Source: Amblyomma americanum (taxonomy: Eukaryota; Arthropoda; Arachnida; Ixodida; Ixodidae). From it: a stretch of 64,000 bases of DNA. Each line of letters starts with the position of its first letter. The first letter of the stretch is position 1. The translations under genes were made by a program, and so were the position numbers. A model generated the notes under the pieces. That model was not told where the DNA came from and did no database searches. It saw only the letters and a list, made by a program, of their open reading frames with translations. The DNA lies in the NCBI RefSeq assembly GCF_052857255.1, contig NC_135505.1:59563149-59627148 (forward strand). Reading direction: 5' to 3'. Of the stretch, positions 1 to 10,757 are shown one piece after another.

Positions 1-1500
1 AATATTCAACGTTTTATGAAATATGAACTCTTTCTCGTATTGAATTATTATACAATATTTTCAGTTATTAGTACGGCTCGACTTATGCTGTACGCATCTC
101 TACAGCTAATAGAGGCCTCTTCGATGTCGGCAAATAAATTAATAAATGGATGCAGCTCCCACATGGAGTCAGAGGAACATGCATAAAATGCATAGGCTGC
201 CATGAAAAAAAAATCGGCAGAATACCTGTTAACCTGCTTCTTCAGTCTTCCAAAACGATGTTGCGCGTCAGCATAAGCAGCCTCGGATTCTAGTTTTCCC
301 GTTCTCCAAAATACAAAATACAAAATTTGGGGAGATAGCACGGCGAAGAACTTCAGTCACGCTGAATTCTTAAGTCTGTTTTTCTTTGTGTCTCTGTGTG
401 TGTATAGTACCGTCAAGACATTATTAAAGTGCACCGAAGAGATCTTCCCTAAGAGCTGCCCTGCGGACCACAAATCGGCCACAGCTTCCTTCAAGCGGGC
501 CATGACTGCTGCTTTGCTGATGGACGGCTGCGAGACATCATCGCAGGCCGGTTTAGTCCCTATGAACTTCACCATAGCCCTCGTCGTGTCCATTATTCTA
601 CTGCGTCTAAAGGCAACATAGGTCTGTCTTAGCGTTCTTTCCCTTCGTCGCACTGTCTTTTCTCAATTGCAGAGAACTTACAAGTGTTATTACGTTGCAG
701 TTTCAAAGCATATTGTTCCATACCATTTCATGGTCGCCTATTATTGTATAAAGATGTGATTTTATTAGTTCTACTCATCACTACCACTATAAGCCAGTTC
801 AATAGGGGGCTCGAAGCTAATCAAGAGGATTCTTAAACTCTTTGTTAGAGCCCCATTCCTCGTCTCGTTGTTTTCCTGCTGAAGAAATAAATGAATTGTT
901 TCAGTGATTTATCGTTTGACTCATTATATTTTTTGTAAAAATAAGTATTCATTTCATCAATCTCAATCAAAGGGAGCTGCATGGCTTCAAAGCTAAAAGG
1001 TGCTCACAACAGCACGAAAGAAGAGAGTTTGGATAGGAAGACGCCTACGTTAAAAGACATTTTACTGCCCTCTCACGGCAATACTGAGCAGCAATCGCGA
1101 AAATAAGCTTGAAAAAACAATAGCCAAACAGTGGCCCGTAAAGGAAGGCATATTTCTACCATGCCGCCTTGTAGACGTGCAGTTGATCGGCATTGCGGCA
1201 AATAATATAACCTGAAATAGATTTCTTCATAAAACCAGCGACGAGGAAAAGCCGGAAAAACACTCCAATAAATCCCAGAAGAGGTGGGCATATTTCTGCC
1301 ACGAAGGTGGTTATAACAAGGATGTGTGGTCTCTCGAGTATAATGTATTTCTGATTGGAAAATAATTTTATTTCCATATGTACACAAGCCAAGGTTCCCG
1401 GATACATTGACATTCACAAGTATACATGGCGCTAAGCATGTAAGGTGAGCCAATTAAAGAGGTACGATAAGCAGCTTTGAGCAACTAATTGGAATTGCTT
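1..1500. other. Unrecognised stretch with two weak minus-strand open frames
   Basis: No family is recognised here. Two minus-strand open frames, 48-341 (97 codons) and 357-653 (98 codons), have fairly protein-like composition; the second contains a helical-looking, alanine-rich stretch. Neither shows a catalytic or zinc-binding motif, and a plus-strand frame overlaps the second, so chance is not excluded. The part from 1073 to 1460 holds short competing frames only. They could be exon or repeat remnants; I assign no function. Confidence 0.2.
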
Positions 1501-1539
1501 GTGAGCGATATGAGACACGATACCATGCATATTCACAGA

Positions 1540-2190
1540 AGAGTGAAACAGCAATAATCTGACAAGGAAAAAAAAGGACCTTAGCACCAGTTTGGTCTAA
1601 AGACCAAAGACGATAATTGTTAACAGAAATGAATGGGCACGACAACTGCCAGAGGAGCTCTTCCTCTCCCAAGAAAAAGAGCTCCTCTGACAAGAAACTG
1701 ATCATCTCCCTTCGAAGACGGCCAAGTATTGGCCACACAGCGCGGCTTCGAAAGCCACCAGCGACCGCGGTAAAAACACCCGCAAAATTAACAGGCGAGC
1801 AAAACGGCCGCTGGAGAAGCGGCCGCTGCACACAAAGCTCGAAATGCCCTGCCCACAGAATCCCGCATAAACCGCGCGCCAAAGGACACGCGCTACCACG
1901 CGGGTGACTGTAGAGTGGCGATTAGATACGGAAGCGGGCAATTCGGACAGGTACCGGAGCGTAAAACACCCCACCGCTCTAGCCGATCACAAGTAGGCAG
2001 CACTTCCCAGCCAAGTTTCAAAATAAAGCCGCGTAGATGGTCTGGGAGAGGCGTCGACGCTATGCACGCTCATTGAACGCGGCGCATCGGTGAGCTGCGA
2101 GCCGCCAGTACAACAGGCGACAACAGCGAGCCCATAATGTCCACCACACACCACACGGTCTGCAACGATGTTGACATCAGGTTCTATTGC
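1540..2190 (-). pseudogene. Probable C-terminal end of LINE ORF2
   Basis: Overlapping minus-strand frames (1974-1702 and 1882-1454) hold cysteine-, arginine- and phenylalanine-rich sequence with blocks such as RSLVAFEAALCGQYLAVF that resemble the tail of L1/Tx1 ORF2. It is collinear with the RT region. A perfect 13-bp inverted repeat (1650-1662 with 1677-1689, 14-base spacer) lies in this part. Assignment rests on position and composition and is uncertain. Confidence 0.4.
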
Positions 2191-2192
2191 GC

Positions 2193-3873
2193 TTACATGT
2201 CGGAAATAGGCCACTGACGTAGCATAGAAAGTGGTAGGCTGCTCTGATTGAGGTCCAAGATTAACCGGGCCGAGGGATTCAAAAACCGCAAGGAAGGGCC
2301 CAAAAAGTACCGCGCTAGGGTTCGCGCCAGAGACGCGTCCCCCAGCAGGATACGCAAAATGCATTTCAAAGCTAGCAACGAGGACGTGATGAACAAAGTT
2401 GAAAATGCAGAACTGCCTCTCTCCCGTTGTTGTCCAAGAACCGCACCAGTCACAAGCTCGGTACCGCCTGACCAAAAAAAAAAAATCTGTAGCCTGCACC
2501 CGCCTTATGACTCGCAGGGGTGATTTACCAATGTGGCAAGTGTACCAGAAGGCACCCAGCACAATCGACGGAACCAGGTAGCGCCTCTCAAGCAGAGGCA
2601 GGCCAAATGTCTACGCCCTCCGCACACGAGCTGTAATGCCCTCTACGACCGAAGACCACATACCATCCCGTATTCTAGCACAGTCGTAGGTCACGCCTAA
2701 AATGCGCGTCTGCGCACACGCACACCACTGCAAACTTATAGCCCATGTAATACGTCTCTGCGGAGACCCCACAAAATAGTAACGACTTTTCGAATAATTA
2801 AGAGCCGCCCCCGACAAGGAGGCGTACTCACGTAAAACTTTTAAAGCTTCGAGCAGGCTGCGTTCATTAGCTAAGTAGGTAGAGTGTGATGTCATCTTTA
2901 TAAGCAGTGACGCGTACTGCTTCACTGCCTGGAAACACCAGACCTCTAATAAGAAAGTGGTGATTGACTGCCAGGAGGAAAGGCTCTAATGCTAAGGCAA
3001 ACAAAAGAGGGGGGAGCGGACAACCTTGATGAACGCCGCGGCCAACATAAAATGCGGTACTTTCCTAGCCTAGAGGAACAGAGTGCTTGAAATGTATCTG
3101 TACATCTCTTTAATGAGAAGCACGAAATAGGTGGGAAACCGAAAGCATCCAGTGTACCGTAAATAAACTCATCCTCTAAATAGTCGAACGCCTTCTCTTG
3201 ATCGAGGGAAACAAGAAGACCCTGTGCGCGACACCGTATAGTATCCTCTAGGATATCTCGCGTTGCGGAAGATAAACCATGTATTCCACGACCCGGGAGG
3301 AGCAAGCCTGGTGGCAGGAAAGGAGGGACGCGAGAAGAGACCGCAAACGTCGAACGAGTAATTTTGCTAATGCTTTATAATCTGAATTTAGTAAGGTGAT
3401 AGGGTGCCAATCTGCCCGACATGTCGAGAAAGGAGACTTTTTAGGAATCGGCACAATGCGGCCTCTTTTAAATGAATCGGGAGAGACATGCGGACTGATT
3501 TAGAATTTTAGCACCTGCGAGAAAATGGGGCCTACAATATGCGAGAATTGTAAATAGAACTCCACAGGAAGACCATCTGGCCCAGGCGCTGAGCCTCGTT
3601 TCATGGAATCTAACGCCTCCTTGATTTCACCTGGTGCTGGCGGAGCCATAAGGCCATCATGAAGTTCAGCGGCAACCTGCAGAAAGCCTGTAAAACATCG
3701 CTGCGCGGAAACGTCATCGCGATCAACCAGAAGTAGCGACTGAGTAATATCCTGGAAATGAACGAAAAACGCACGGAAACTTCTGCCAACTGGCTGGGCC
3801 ATAGCCCTAGCGGAAGATGTAAAAGCAGGGGTACCTTGAGGGCACAACAGCTCCTGGCGTGCAAACCGAGCAC
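2193..3873 (-). pseudogene. LINE ORF2 reverse transcriptase and C-terminal region, multiply broken
   Basis: Successive minus-strand frames carry RT blocks in order: an N-terminal block ending GSAPGPDGLPVEFY (3847-3500), a fingers block with PITLLNSDYKALAKLL (3454-3248), the palm block with LVSLDQEKAFD (3305-2946), then thumb-like sequence with LNYSKSRYYFVG (2925-2611). The canonical F/YADD active-site block was not identified and lies across a frame break. Further downstream, 2453-2193 encodes the leucine- and arginine-rich extension (LARYFLGPSLRFL) typical of long L1/Tx1 ORF2 proteins. At least four frame changes are needed. Confidence 0.7.
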
Positions 3874-4212
3874 CTCAGGATGAGCAGTTGGACTTCATCG
3901 ACAACGCCATGCCACCGCTGTCAAAGATGATCATCGTAAAAGACGCTGGAAACACTCCGAAAGCTCCTCTTTCCATGCGCACATAAGCGACGATGGCGAC
4001 GCGGTGCGCTGAGCTATACGCAGCTTCGCCGTCACTACACGCACCTCAGCTGAGACGCGAGCCCTAACGGATCGACCAGAAGCGGCGCAATGGTGTCGCC
4101 ACTGCTCCTTCAGACGGTCGCAGTCACCAGGCACTGCCCCAACAACCGAAAAACGCAAGACCCGCGTTAGTCCTTTCGTTCTGGCGTCGTCAAAGATGCG
4201 CACATCCAAAAG

Positions 4213-4966
4213 TCATGCTCTGCGAGGAGACACTGCAGCCGCCGGAACCCCGAATGACAGAAGAAAGGGGCGATGGTCTGATATGTATACCGACGAGGAT
4301 GGCAGCGTCGTTACGTTAGCAGCGCACGCTGTCCTCGAAAGGCCCGTCGGTACGCACGCCCTGTCTAACCTGCTCGATGATAATGCGCGAAGCCAAGTCC
4401 ACTCAAAGACACCGCCATGCAGGAGCTCATAAGCGTCTGTGAGCATAAACTGGTGGAGTAGGCGGCGCAACTCGCACGCATTCCAGCCTGGCCTGCCCCT
4501 ACCAGGGCCCTGCTCATCAGCGACCGTATCGAGTGCGCAGTTGAAATCGCCCAACATCACAACGTTACGTCCTCCAAGAAAATACACATATAGATGTTTA
4601 AAAAATAAGTTTACCAAATTATAACACGCAGGTGCATAGATGCAAAGAATTCTCAGGCGAAGTGCGTCAAACGTGCAGTCGAACGCCAGCACGCGTCCGA
4701 GCGCATCGTAGGTAACATGATGGTCTCCCAGGGGGACGCAGTTCAAGAACGCCAACGCCGCTAGAACGCGTGCTGGCGTACGAAAAGAAAGCATCGATGC
4801 CAAAGCTACGCTTAAATGCCCACACGTCACTGGGGCGAAAAAAATTGGTTTCTTGCAGCCAGAGGATATCGCAGCTCGATGAACGCGCGAAAGCGACCAC
4901 CTCGGCCTGCTTCATAACTTTGCGGAACCCCTGCACGTTAAGAGTAATGATGTTAAGAGTAGTCAT
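4213..4966 (-). pseudogene. LINE ORF2 endonuclease domain (APE type), frameshifted
   Basis: Two overlapping minus-strand frames together make an exonuclease-endonuclease-phosphatase fold as used for target nicking. The upstream frame (4966-4667) begins MTTLNIITLNVQGFRK and carries the LQETNF motif with the catalytic glutamate. The downstream frame (to 4213) carries the LGDFNC and SDHRPF motifs, including the Asp-Asn and Asp-His catalytic residues. The frame change between 4667 and 4830 shows the copy is inactive. Both belong to ORF2 of the surrounding element. Confidence 0.75.
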
Positions 4967-5002
4967 TTTGGAAGTGACAACAAAAATTAGGAGCAGTGAT
5001 GT

Positions 5003-5415
5003 CTACCAATACAATGCGCCCCGCGAACGGCGCCAAACCACCTCACTTATTTCGTAGGGTCGGACAAGAGGAGGCACGAGGCCTCCTTGGCCGACCAGCA
5101 GAAATGTCCGAGTCCATAGCCGCCGCATGCGGACGGGTAAGCTCGAACTCAAAGCGACCATCTCAACATCCGAAGACAGGGTACTAGAATTGCTGGCGCT
5201 AGTCCTCGATGTAGAAGAGGACGGCGACTGCTCAGGTTCCGCATCAGTAGATGGCCTTGGCTCCTGCCCAGGCGAAATATTTTTGCCGACACTAAACCTC
5301 GATGACGAAGGAGATGCCGACGGCGGCCTCGGCTCCTGCCCAGGCACGATGACAGTCTAGTCAATGACGAGGTTGACTGAAGAAGACGAGTACGACAGGC
5401 TGCTCGCGTCACCAT
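5003..5415 (-). pseudogene. Low-complexity tail of LINE ORF1 with repeated PGQEPRP motif
   Basis: Minus-strand frames here encode serine-, proline- and acid-rich sequence. A block of about 20 bases (near 5252-5272 and 5327-5345) is repeated and encodes PGQEPRP twice. Its position between the ORF1 stop and the ORF2 endonuclease start suggests it is the broken C-terminal tail of the gag-like protein. The repeat may be an ordinary internal duplication. The exact joining frame was not resolved. Confidence 0.4.
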
Positions 5416-5442
5416 CGGTATCAGATATGTTGGCGTTGTTGC

Positions 5443-6318
5443 TCAAAGCCCAACGCTGGCTGTGGGCTGCCGCGCGGGCTCCGAGAGTGGCTTGTACCCA
5501 GCATAAGAGACTTGCAGGAGCGCAATGGGCTCCGTAGCGGCAGGTACACTTGGAGAGACTGAGGCTGACAGAGCAGGCACATTTACTGTCGGCTTGCTAG
5601 GTGCATCACTGGACGCCTCAGCCGCAGGCACCGGTTCTTCCAAACAGACGCTCTGATACGCAGAGGAACCACCCGTAACAGTGTCGGTGTCGGACACGCT
5701 GGGCTCCTTGATGGTTTCATCGGCTGCCTGTGCGGCCGGCGGAGGTGTAGGTCGGGCCGCAGCTTCAGAGTACGAGGGCTTGATCGCGCATGCCACGGTA
5801 GCGTGTAGATCAGCACAACGTCGAGACGGCAGCACACAACCTTGGCCTTGGTGCCCAAAAGCCCCGCAGCGGGCGCAGAACGAAGCTGTGCACTGTGCTC
5901 TGAAGTGTGCAGTCAACCAATCACTTGGTACTCGGGCGGGCAGAAAAAGAACAGTCACCTCTGTCACCGGCGGGTTCAGGGGAACGATGGCGACGCCTTC
6001 CTTGCCGATGATGAGGAAGGACGCATCAGCAATTACAGCCATGGCGGCTTCACTCTTCACGGTTACTTGGTAATTGCGTCCACCAAAGTGCTGGGCACAG
6101 TAATCTTCTTCCAATAAAACTAGGGAGGCTGTCGCATCGATGACATTCTCCGGACAAGCCCCCGCAGGGAAAACGACATGAAAGGCAAAAGTCTTTGTAG
6201 GTGGCTGGCTCACCATGTTGAGGCTCCCGGCAGTTGAAGAACACCTGAACAAAAGATCACGACCAGAGATCGAACACCGGCCACCGGCGCAAGCCAGCGG
6301 CCGCAACACCCGGGACAA
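5443..6318 (-). pseudogene. LINE ORF1 (gag-like RNA-binding protein with zinc knuckle)
   Basis: The frame is open for 291 codons; a start at residue 35 (MVSQPPTKTF) is more plausible than the first codon. Residues 148-161 form a CX2CX4HX4C zinc knuckle (C148, C151, H156, C161), the nucleic-acid-binding motif of LINE and retroviral gag proteins. A proline-, serine- and alanine-rich tail follows. The frame stops at 5443, but similar low-complexity coding sequence continues in other frames to about 5003, including two copies of PGQEPRP, so the ORF1 tail has probably been broken by a stop or frameshift. ORF1 proteins coat the element RNA in a ribonucleoprotein. It lies directly upstream of the endonuclease start of ORF2. 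Confidence 0.7.
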
Positions 6319-6330
6319 TTAACACTTCAG

Positions 6331-6985
6331 CGAAGACGACCGCCGTAAACGGAATGTAATTCTTGCACCCTTCTATGGTCTTTTTTTTCTCAAAATACGA
6401 GATTTCAAAGCACAGGTTTCGTGGAGATGTCTTTTACTGATGAGGTAACTGCGGCATATTGCAAGATGATGTTATGACCATACTGATTTGAACACGCATG
6501 GCAACTGTGCAATATTGTAAAATATTTTTGCGTACATATTGATGGCAAATGTCAAATGCTACGATACGCAGGAAAATCAAGCTTTTGAAGTCAAAATGGG
6601 CTCGCGTTGAGTCTAGAAAACTGCGGTAGAAAACCAACGGGGTGAGTTCTGAAAATAACAGAAAACTACAAGCCCCCCGAGGAGTCATGTGCGAAATATA
6701 CTGGTTGTTCAGAGTGGCTTTTCGGGCGAGTTGGTTTGCCATGACGGAACATTTAGCGCTATGAAACCAGGACGAACAAAGAGACGCCCTGAGCGCTCTC
6801 CCTCTGCCCGGCGGATCCTCCACCACGGGGTGCTTAGAGAACCTCGAGACCTGGGAGGACTGGGAGACCTTGCTCCACTCGCAGATCCCGGCCGTGCAGA
6901 CCGTCGCCGCCGACCGGGCTGACTGTGGTATCACAAAAACTTGAGCGCAGTGGGGTAGTACGGGGACACAGGAGCTGGACCCGAA
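6331..6985. other. Intergenic, nothing recognised
   Basis: A minus-strand frame of 166 codons (6934-6434) spans most of this stretch but shows no domain, signal or repeat that I recognise. It could be part of the 5' region of the adjacent LINE or chance. A short poly(T) run lies at 6382-6390. Confidence 0.15.
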
Positions 6986-6989
6986 TTCC

Positions 6990-7690
6990 TTCCTAATATT
7001 TATTTATTTATTTATTTATTATTATAGATACCTCAAGGGTCCTTGGGTGAGGGCTTTACACGAGGGGTGAACTAGCAACCTGGTGTTAGTACAACATTGT
7101 TTCGATGGCTTTCTTCAAATGGTGCGGGTTTGCGAGAAGGATGGTACTAGTGGGGAGACTGTTCCAGTCACGCGCTATTTGGATGAAGAAGGAATTAACA
7201 TGGGTCACGGTGCGAGTAGGAGGTGGGTAAACGGCCTTCTGGTGATTTGTGCGTTCTGAAGAACGATGAGCAACCTGGATAGGGCAGTTGTGAGGAAAGT
7301 TGCCATATATTTTGTGATACAAGCATAGCCTTGCAACAATCCCGCGTTGCTTAAGGTTAGGTAGGCATGCATTATTTTTGAAAGAAGTAGCACTGGTGGA
7401 ATACAAGTATTTTTAGTATATCAACCGAACGGCACAATTTCACGCAAGTTCAATACAGTGGGTTAGGTCAAGTTGAGCGGGGCCCGAGATGGCGGATGCG
7501 TACTCTAATTCTGGCCAAATTAATGTTTATAAGCTATCAATTTAACTGCTCGTGAAGGTAGACGTAAATTACGACAAAGATAGCTGAGAGTGTTGTTAAC
7601 ATTGTTAATTTTCCGCTTTATATGGGTAGACCAGTTAAGGGTTGCGAGATGTCAACACCAAGATGATTAATGCAATTGCAGGAAAAGACA
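6990..7690 (-). mobile_element. 3' end of a CR1-like LINE, 5'-truncated
   Basis: On the minus strand this begins near 7690 with RT-thumb-type sequence (TWSTHIKRKINNVNNTLSYL), passes through IWPELEY-like sequence and ends with the LINE C-terminal signature FFIQIARDWNSLP in the frame 7406-7086. A short 3' UTR and a TATT-type tail (6996-7020 as read) follow. The 3' UTR block with the words GGGTGA and GAGGGCTTTACA resembles that at 23367-23402, which implies a shared family. Frameshifts near 7410-7480 and 7520 mark it as a dead, 5'-truncated insertion. Confidence 0.75.
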
Positions 7691-7700
7691 CTAGAACCGT

Positions 7701-7762
7701 TCTGTAATGTCACGTAATGTATGTAATGAATACAATGTAATGTCATGTAATGAATCCAATGT
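7701..7762. repeat. Short TGTAATG-type tandem repeat
   Basis: The motif GTAATG or GTCATGTAATGAAT recurs about six times in 62 bases. It lies immediately upstream of the CR1-like 3' fragment and looks like a small degenerate tandem repeat. Confidence 0.5.
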
Positions 7763-8126
7763 AAAAAAGAGCATCGGTGATGGCGTGGTGCATTAAAGTA
7801 ACGGCCAGCGGAACTGATCGGTTCGCTCCGGCGCTGGTTCCAACCCTGCTTGCCCAGTATTGATCTTTTTTCATTTTCTTAGTGTATTTCCAAGGTGCAA
7901 TGCCGGCTTTCCGCTGCAGTGCGGCTTTTATCCTACAGCTCAAAATAATACAGCATTCACGCCACATTAAAATAGAACGGCACGCCTAAAATGCAGCATT
8001 TGGGCTGACTTGTAGTAATGACAAACTCTGAAAGATTCCTCAGGTTGTTTATTTAGTTCCGCAGCGCTACAGCTTCCACTCCTCCAGAAAGCGGATTTCC
8101 GCCTGTCTGAAGGCTGCTTCTGGCGC
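7763..8126. other. Intergenic, nothing recognised
   Basis: No gene, RNA or repeat family is recognised between the short tandem repeat and the duplicated SINE unit. A 74-codon minus-strand frame is not distinguishable from chance. Confidence 0.3.
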
Positions 8127-8500
8127 GTGGGCCACCTAGGTCACGTGACGTTGTGACTTCATCACATCTTGCCTGGCGGATTGCAAGCAAACTGATCACC
8201 ATGGCAGTTCAATGAGTAATTAGTCCAGACAAGTTCCTCAGAACCAGCAACCTGGGTCTCACATGCCCTTGCCATGGGCACGCGCGCAGGGCAGTGCGCG
8301 TCGCTTAACCGCTACACCCCAACTGCGCCACCAGAAAAATCAGGACTCCAAGGGAGCTATGAAAGTAGATAATGACCACTTCTACCGCAGTACAAGTGCG
8401 AATAATTACAATATCACACAAACTGATATTCCAACCATTGTAAGCCAGTTCATATCAAGCAAAAGCATAGAAAGTCAAGATAGTTCAACAGTCCAAAATC
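8127..8500 (-). repeat. tRNA-like-headed SINE plus flank, copy 1 of a tandem duplication
   Basis: The block starts at the word GTGGGCCACCTAGG and includes, on the minus strand, a tRNA-like head with the A-box-like GGTGTAGCGGTTAAGCGACG near 8285-8330. It then runs through GACTCCAAGGGAGCTATGAA and AATGACCACTTCTACC to about 8500. The same order recurs at 8676-9030. Related heads occur near 42380, 43000, 46520 and 53600. The strand given is that of the tRNA-like head. Confidence 0.6.
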
Positions 8501-8675
8501 AGTCCTAATGGTTCTAGCGCACGACAATTTGTGGTTAACAACCTAAACTACCCGTGAGTTTTAACGCTACCGCGTTAAAGGCACCGTTCTGCAGAAATCT
8601 GGCGTCGGCGTTGTGAGCAAAAAATAACGGGCATGGCTCTGGCAGGTGGTCACCAGGGAACAACTTAGGAGTCAG
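8501..8675. other. Spacer between the two duplicated SINE units
   Basis: About 175 bases separate the two similar units. No feature is recognised in them. Confidence 0.3.
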
Positions 8676-9030
8676 GTGGGCCACCTAGGTTACGTCATCA
8701 CGACCAGCCCACTGAACAGTGAACAAGCTGCCGAACGTGGTAGGTGGCAGTTAAATTAGTTATTGTTCGCTCGGGAAGAGCAACCTGATAGCTCTGGTTG
8801 CACCTGCCATCGCAGGACAGTGCGCGTCGCTTAATCCCCACACCACCACTGCGCCAGGAGAGGAGTCAGGACTCCGAGGGAGCTATGAATGTAAATAATG
8901 ACCACTTCTACCACAATACGTCTCAAACGATGCAAAATCACATAGACTTACTTCATATGATATATCAACCAAGGTAAGCCAGTTCAGGTTAAGCAATAGC
9001 ATAGAAAATCACGATAAACCATCACGGGGT
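8676..9030 (-). repeat. tRNA-like-headed SINE plus flank, copy 2 of a tandem duplication
   Basis: Copy 2 starts with the same GTGGGCCACCTAGG word 549 bases after copy 1. It carries the same head (GCGCAGTGGTGGTGT on the minus strand), then GACTCCGAGGGAGCTATGAA, then AATGACCACTTCTACC and GTAAGCCAGTTCA. Divergence is clear throughout, so the duplication is not recent. Alternatively two SINEs with shared 3' flanks inserted independently, but the collinear non-SINE flank favours duplication. Confidence 0.6.
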
Positions 9031-9962
9031 GAGAGTAAGTACGTACTCATGAGAGCTCGCCCTCACGAGGATGCCCAGCTCTGCATGACCACCTTCGCAA
9101 CACAGCATAGTGACCGAGTTGGTGTTGCATTTTGAAAGAACAAAACACCGGAACTAAAACTAAGGAACAGGAAAATGAAAGAAAGGCAGAAGCGCTTATT
9201 ATATTTATGTTGTTGCCAGGACGAATGATGGAAATACAGAGGCCTGTTTCTGCCGAACATGCAGGCCGCACAGCTCCGTATAACCCATTGCTTCAATACA
9301 CTCTTGCAACTTCTATTTTTACGCGAATAATGTGCTGAAATGGGCGCTTAAAATTAATATTTCATGATATTATCCACAAGAATATATGCTTTCTTTATAT
9401 GCCGGGCGGTCTTGAACTTCCGATGTTCATACCAAGCACATTCATTTGACACCTGCCTTCGCTCCGTAGATAACGCAAAACACTTTAGCACGGCTAAATT
9501 GACGAGTTGCTTCAATTTATGCGTCTTTGAACGTTCACATATGTTAGTCAGGCTTGTGCAACAGTTCAATGCAAGTGATGCTAACGCACAAGCTTTCCAT
9601 CTCTCTAATTTTCAAATTTTCATTTATTCCTGTTTTGCATCACGTCTCGTTGCCACCGCTTTATGATACGTCTAGCGTGGCACTTGCTATCTTTAATCAA
9701 TTATTGTGGTTCGCAATCGCTGCAGTGAAGGCCGAGGGGACGAAATATGACTGAAAATCTTTAAACCGTGCTGTGCTTCAGTATTCGTAGCTGCATTGCA
9801 GTGATGAAGAAAGAGATATCACATCAAGGAAAGAATCAAATCATCCTGCTGTTCTTTTTGCGAGCAGTAATTTCTGTTTTTCTTGTTCTCGGCGTGTTTG
9901 TTCTGATATCTAAGGCGAGTAAAGTGTTAACCAAGCTGGTCAGACGCAACAACTAAACCACA
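9031..9962. other. Intergenic, nothing recognised
   Basis: Short frames exist on both strands (for example 9364-9666 on plus and 9569-9354 on minus), but they overlap one another and show no motif. A small GAACTAAAACTAAGGAAC-type repetition is present near 9145-9170. Confidence 0.2.
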
Positions 9963-10024
9963 ACAGGCGCAGAATGGAGACCGGCGACAACACCGGTTGT
10001 CGCCTGTCTTCGTTCTGCGCCTGT
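9963..10024. repeat. 62-bp near-perfect palindrome (foldback hairpin)
   Basis: Outer arms ACAGGCGCAGAA (9963-9974) and TTCTGCGCCTGT (10013-10024) pair perfectly. Inner arms GGCGACAA (9983-9990) and TTGTCGCC (9997-10004) also pair perfectly, and most bases between them pair with few mismatches or wobbles. Everything is centred on 9993.5. A weaker match (CAACAACTAAAC against the complement of GTTTATTCGTTG) extends the arms outward by about 15 bases. It could be a hairpin RNA, a foldback element end or a palindromic rearrangement scar. Confidence 0.8.
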
Positions 10025-10655
10025 TTCAGTTTATTCGTTGTGTTCCGATATCTATTGGCGCCGTCGGGTCAGCTTATACATGATGCCAAGGAAGTACCAC
10101 TTGACTTCTTTGCCAGCGCTCTGTTTCGTATCGTGCATGTTTGCTCAGAGCGTGGTGGGCTTCTTAGACGGGTGGAAATGCTGCTAACGAATGCTCTGCC
10201 CGGGTGAAGATCTCTGTCTTTCACAGCTGGGTTTATGGTCTGGGGCTTCACATGCGGCAGTGGCCAACGGCTCCGGTGCAAAGCCATTTGAGCCACGTCC
10301 GAGTCGGGTTTTCTCCTCTCTCGACTGGGACAAGGCACACGTTTTTGCGACAAAAAAGAAGAAAATCTCTCGCCTTCACCTGGAATATTTTACGATACAA
10401 ACGACCTGTCACACCATGATCCGAAAGTGCGGAAATCTGACAACTGCTTACGCTCCCTGGGCCCCATTTCAAGCATACATAAGCTCGCCCACCAGCTTCT
10501 CGTTTTTACCGTGAACAAGGCTCCCGTATGGGAGCTGATACCTATTTCCTGTATTCTTTTCTATATTGTGATCGGCGTCTGCAATGTCGCGTTTTATGAT
10601 TCACCCCGACCAGACCAGTTCGCGTCAAACTTTAATTTCAGTCGCTTTTAAAAGT
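10025..10655. other. Region upstream of the gypsy LTR remnant
   Basis: Overlapping short frames on both strands (for example 10191-10514 plus and 10353-10069 minus) show no recognised domain. It might contain the diverged body of the 5' LTR, but I found no match to the region before the 3' LTR remnant except from 10656 on. Confidence 0.2.
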
Positions 10656-10755
10656 AGTTGAAACATGTACTCGGCATGTTTGCCCTAACCGCCGTCGCGC
10701 CCGGTATTCCTGGCAGGGAACAATTCACTGTCTCTCTAGAGCATTCTGAACGCGG
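10656..10755 (+). repeat. 5' LTR end remnant of the gypsy element
   Basis: The words AGTTGAAACATGTACTCGG, TTTGCC, GGCAGGGAACAA and GTCTCTCTA align in order with AATTGAAACCTGGTACTTCGG, TTCGCC, GGTAGAGAACAA and GTTTCTCTA at 14135-14225. They lie immediately before the gag coding remnant, as a 5' LTR end should. Sequence upstream of 10656 no longer matches, so the rest of the LTR was lost or replaced. Confidence 0.6.
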
Positions 10756-10757
10756 AC

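Larger units (their letters stand above)
1540..6330 (-). mobile_element. Decayed Tx1/L1-like non-LTR retrotransposon (two-ORF LINE)
   Basis: A minus-strand LINE reads from a gag-like ORF1 (about 6318 down to 5000) through an apurinic-type endonuclease (4966-4213) into a reverse transcriptase (3847-2611) and a C-terminal extension ending near 1540-1700. Order and spacing fit a full ORF1-ORF2 element of about 4.8 kb. The long arginine-rich C-terminal extension and the RT signature LDQEKAFD suggest the Tx1 side of the L1 superfamily; that assignment is by resemblance. ORF2 is split by several frameshifts and stops, so the copy is dead. No clear target-site duplication or poly(A) tail was found, so both ends are approximate. 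Confidence 0.8.

Noticed and set aside
5681..6073. Plus-strand 130-aa frame
   Set aside because: It is antisense to the LINE ORF1 zinc-knuckle frame.
6434..6934. 166-aa minus-strand frame as a real gene
   Set aside because: No motif and mixed composition; probably a chance frame beside the LINE, though not excluded.
7086..7406. Independent 106-aa host protein
   Set aside because: Its end matches the LINE ORF2 C-terminal signature and upstream RT blocks are collinear.
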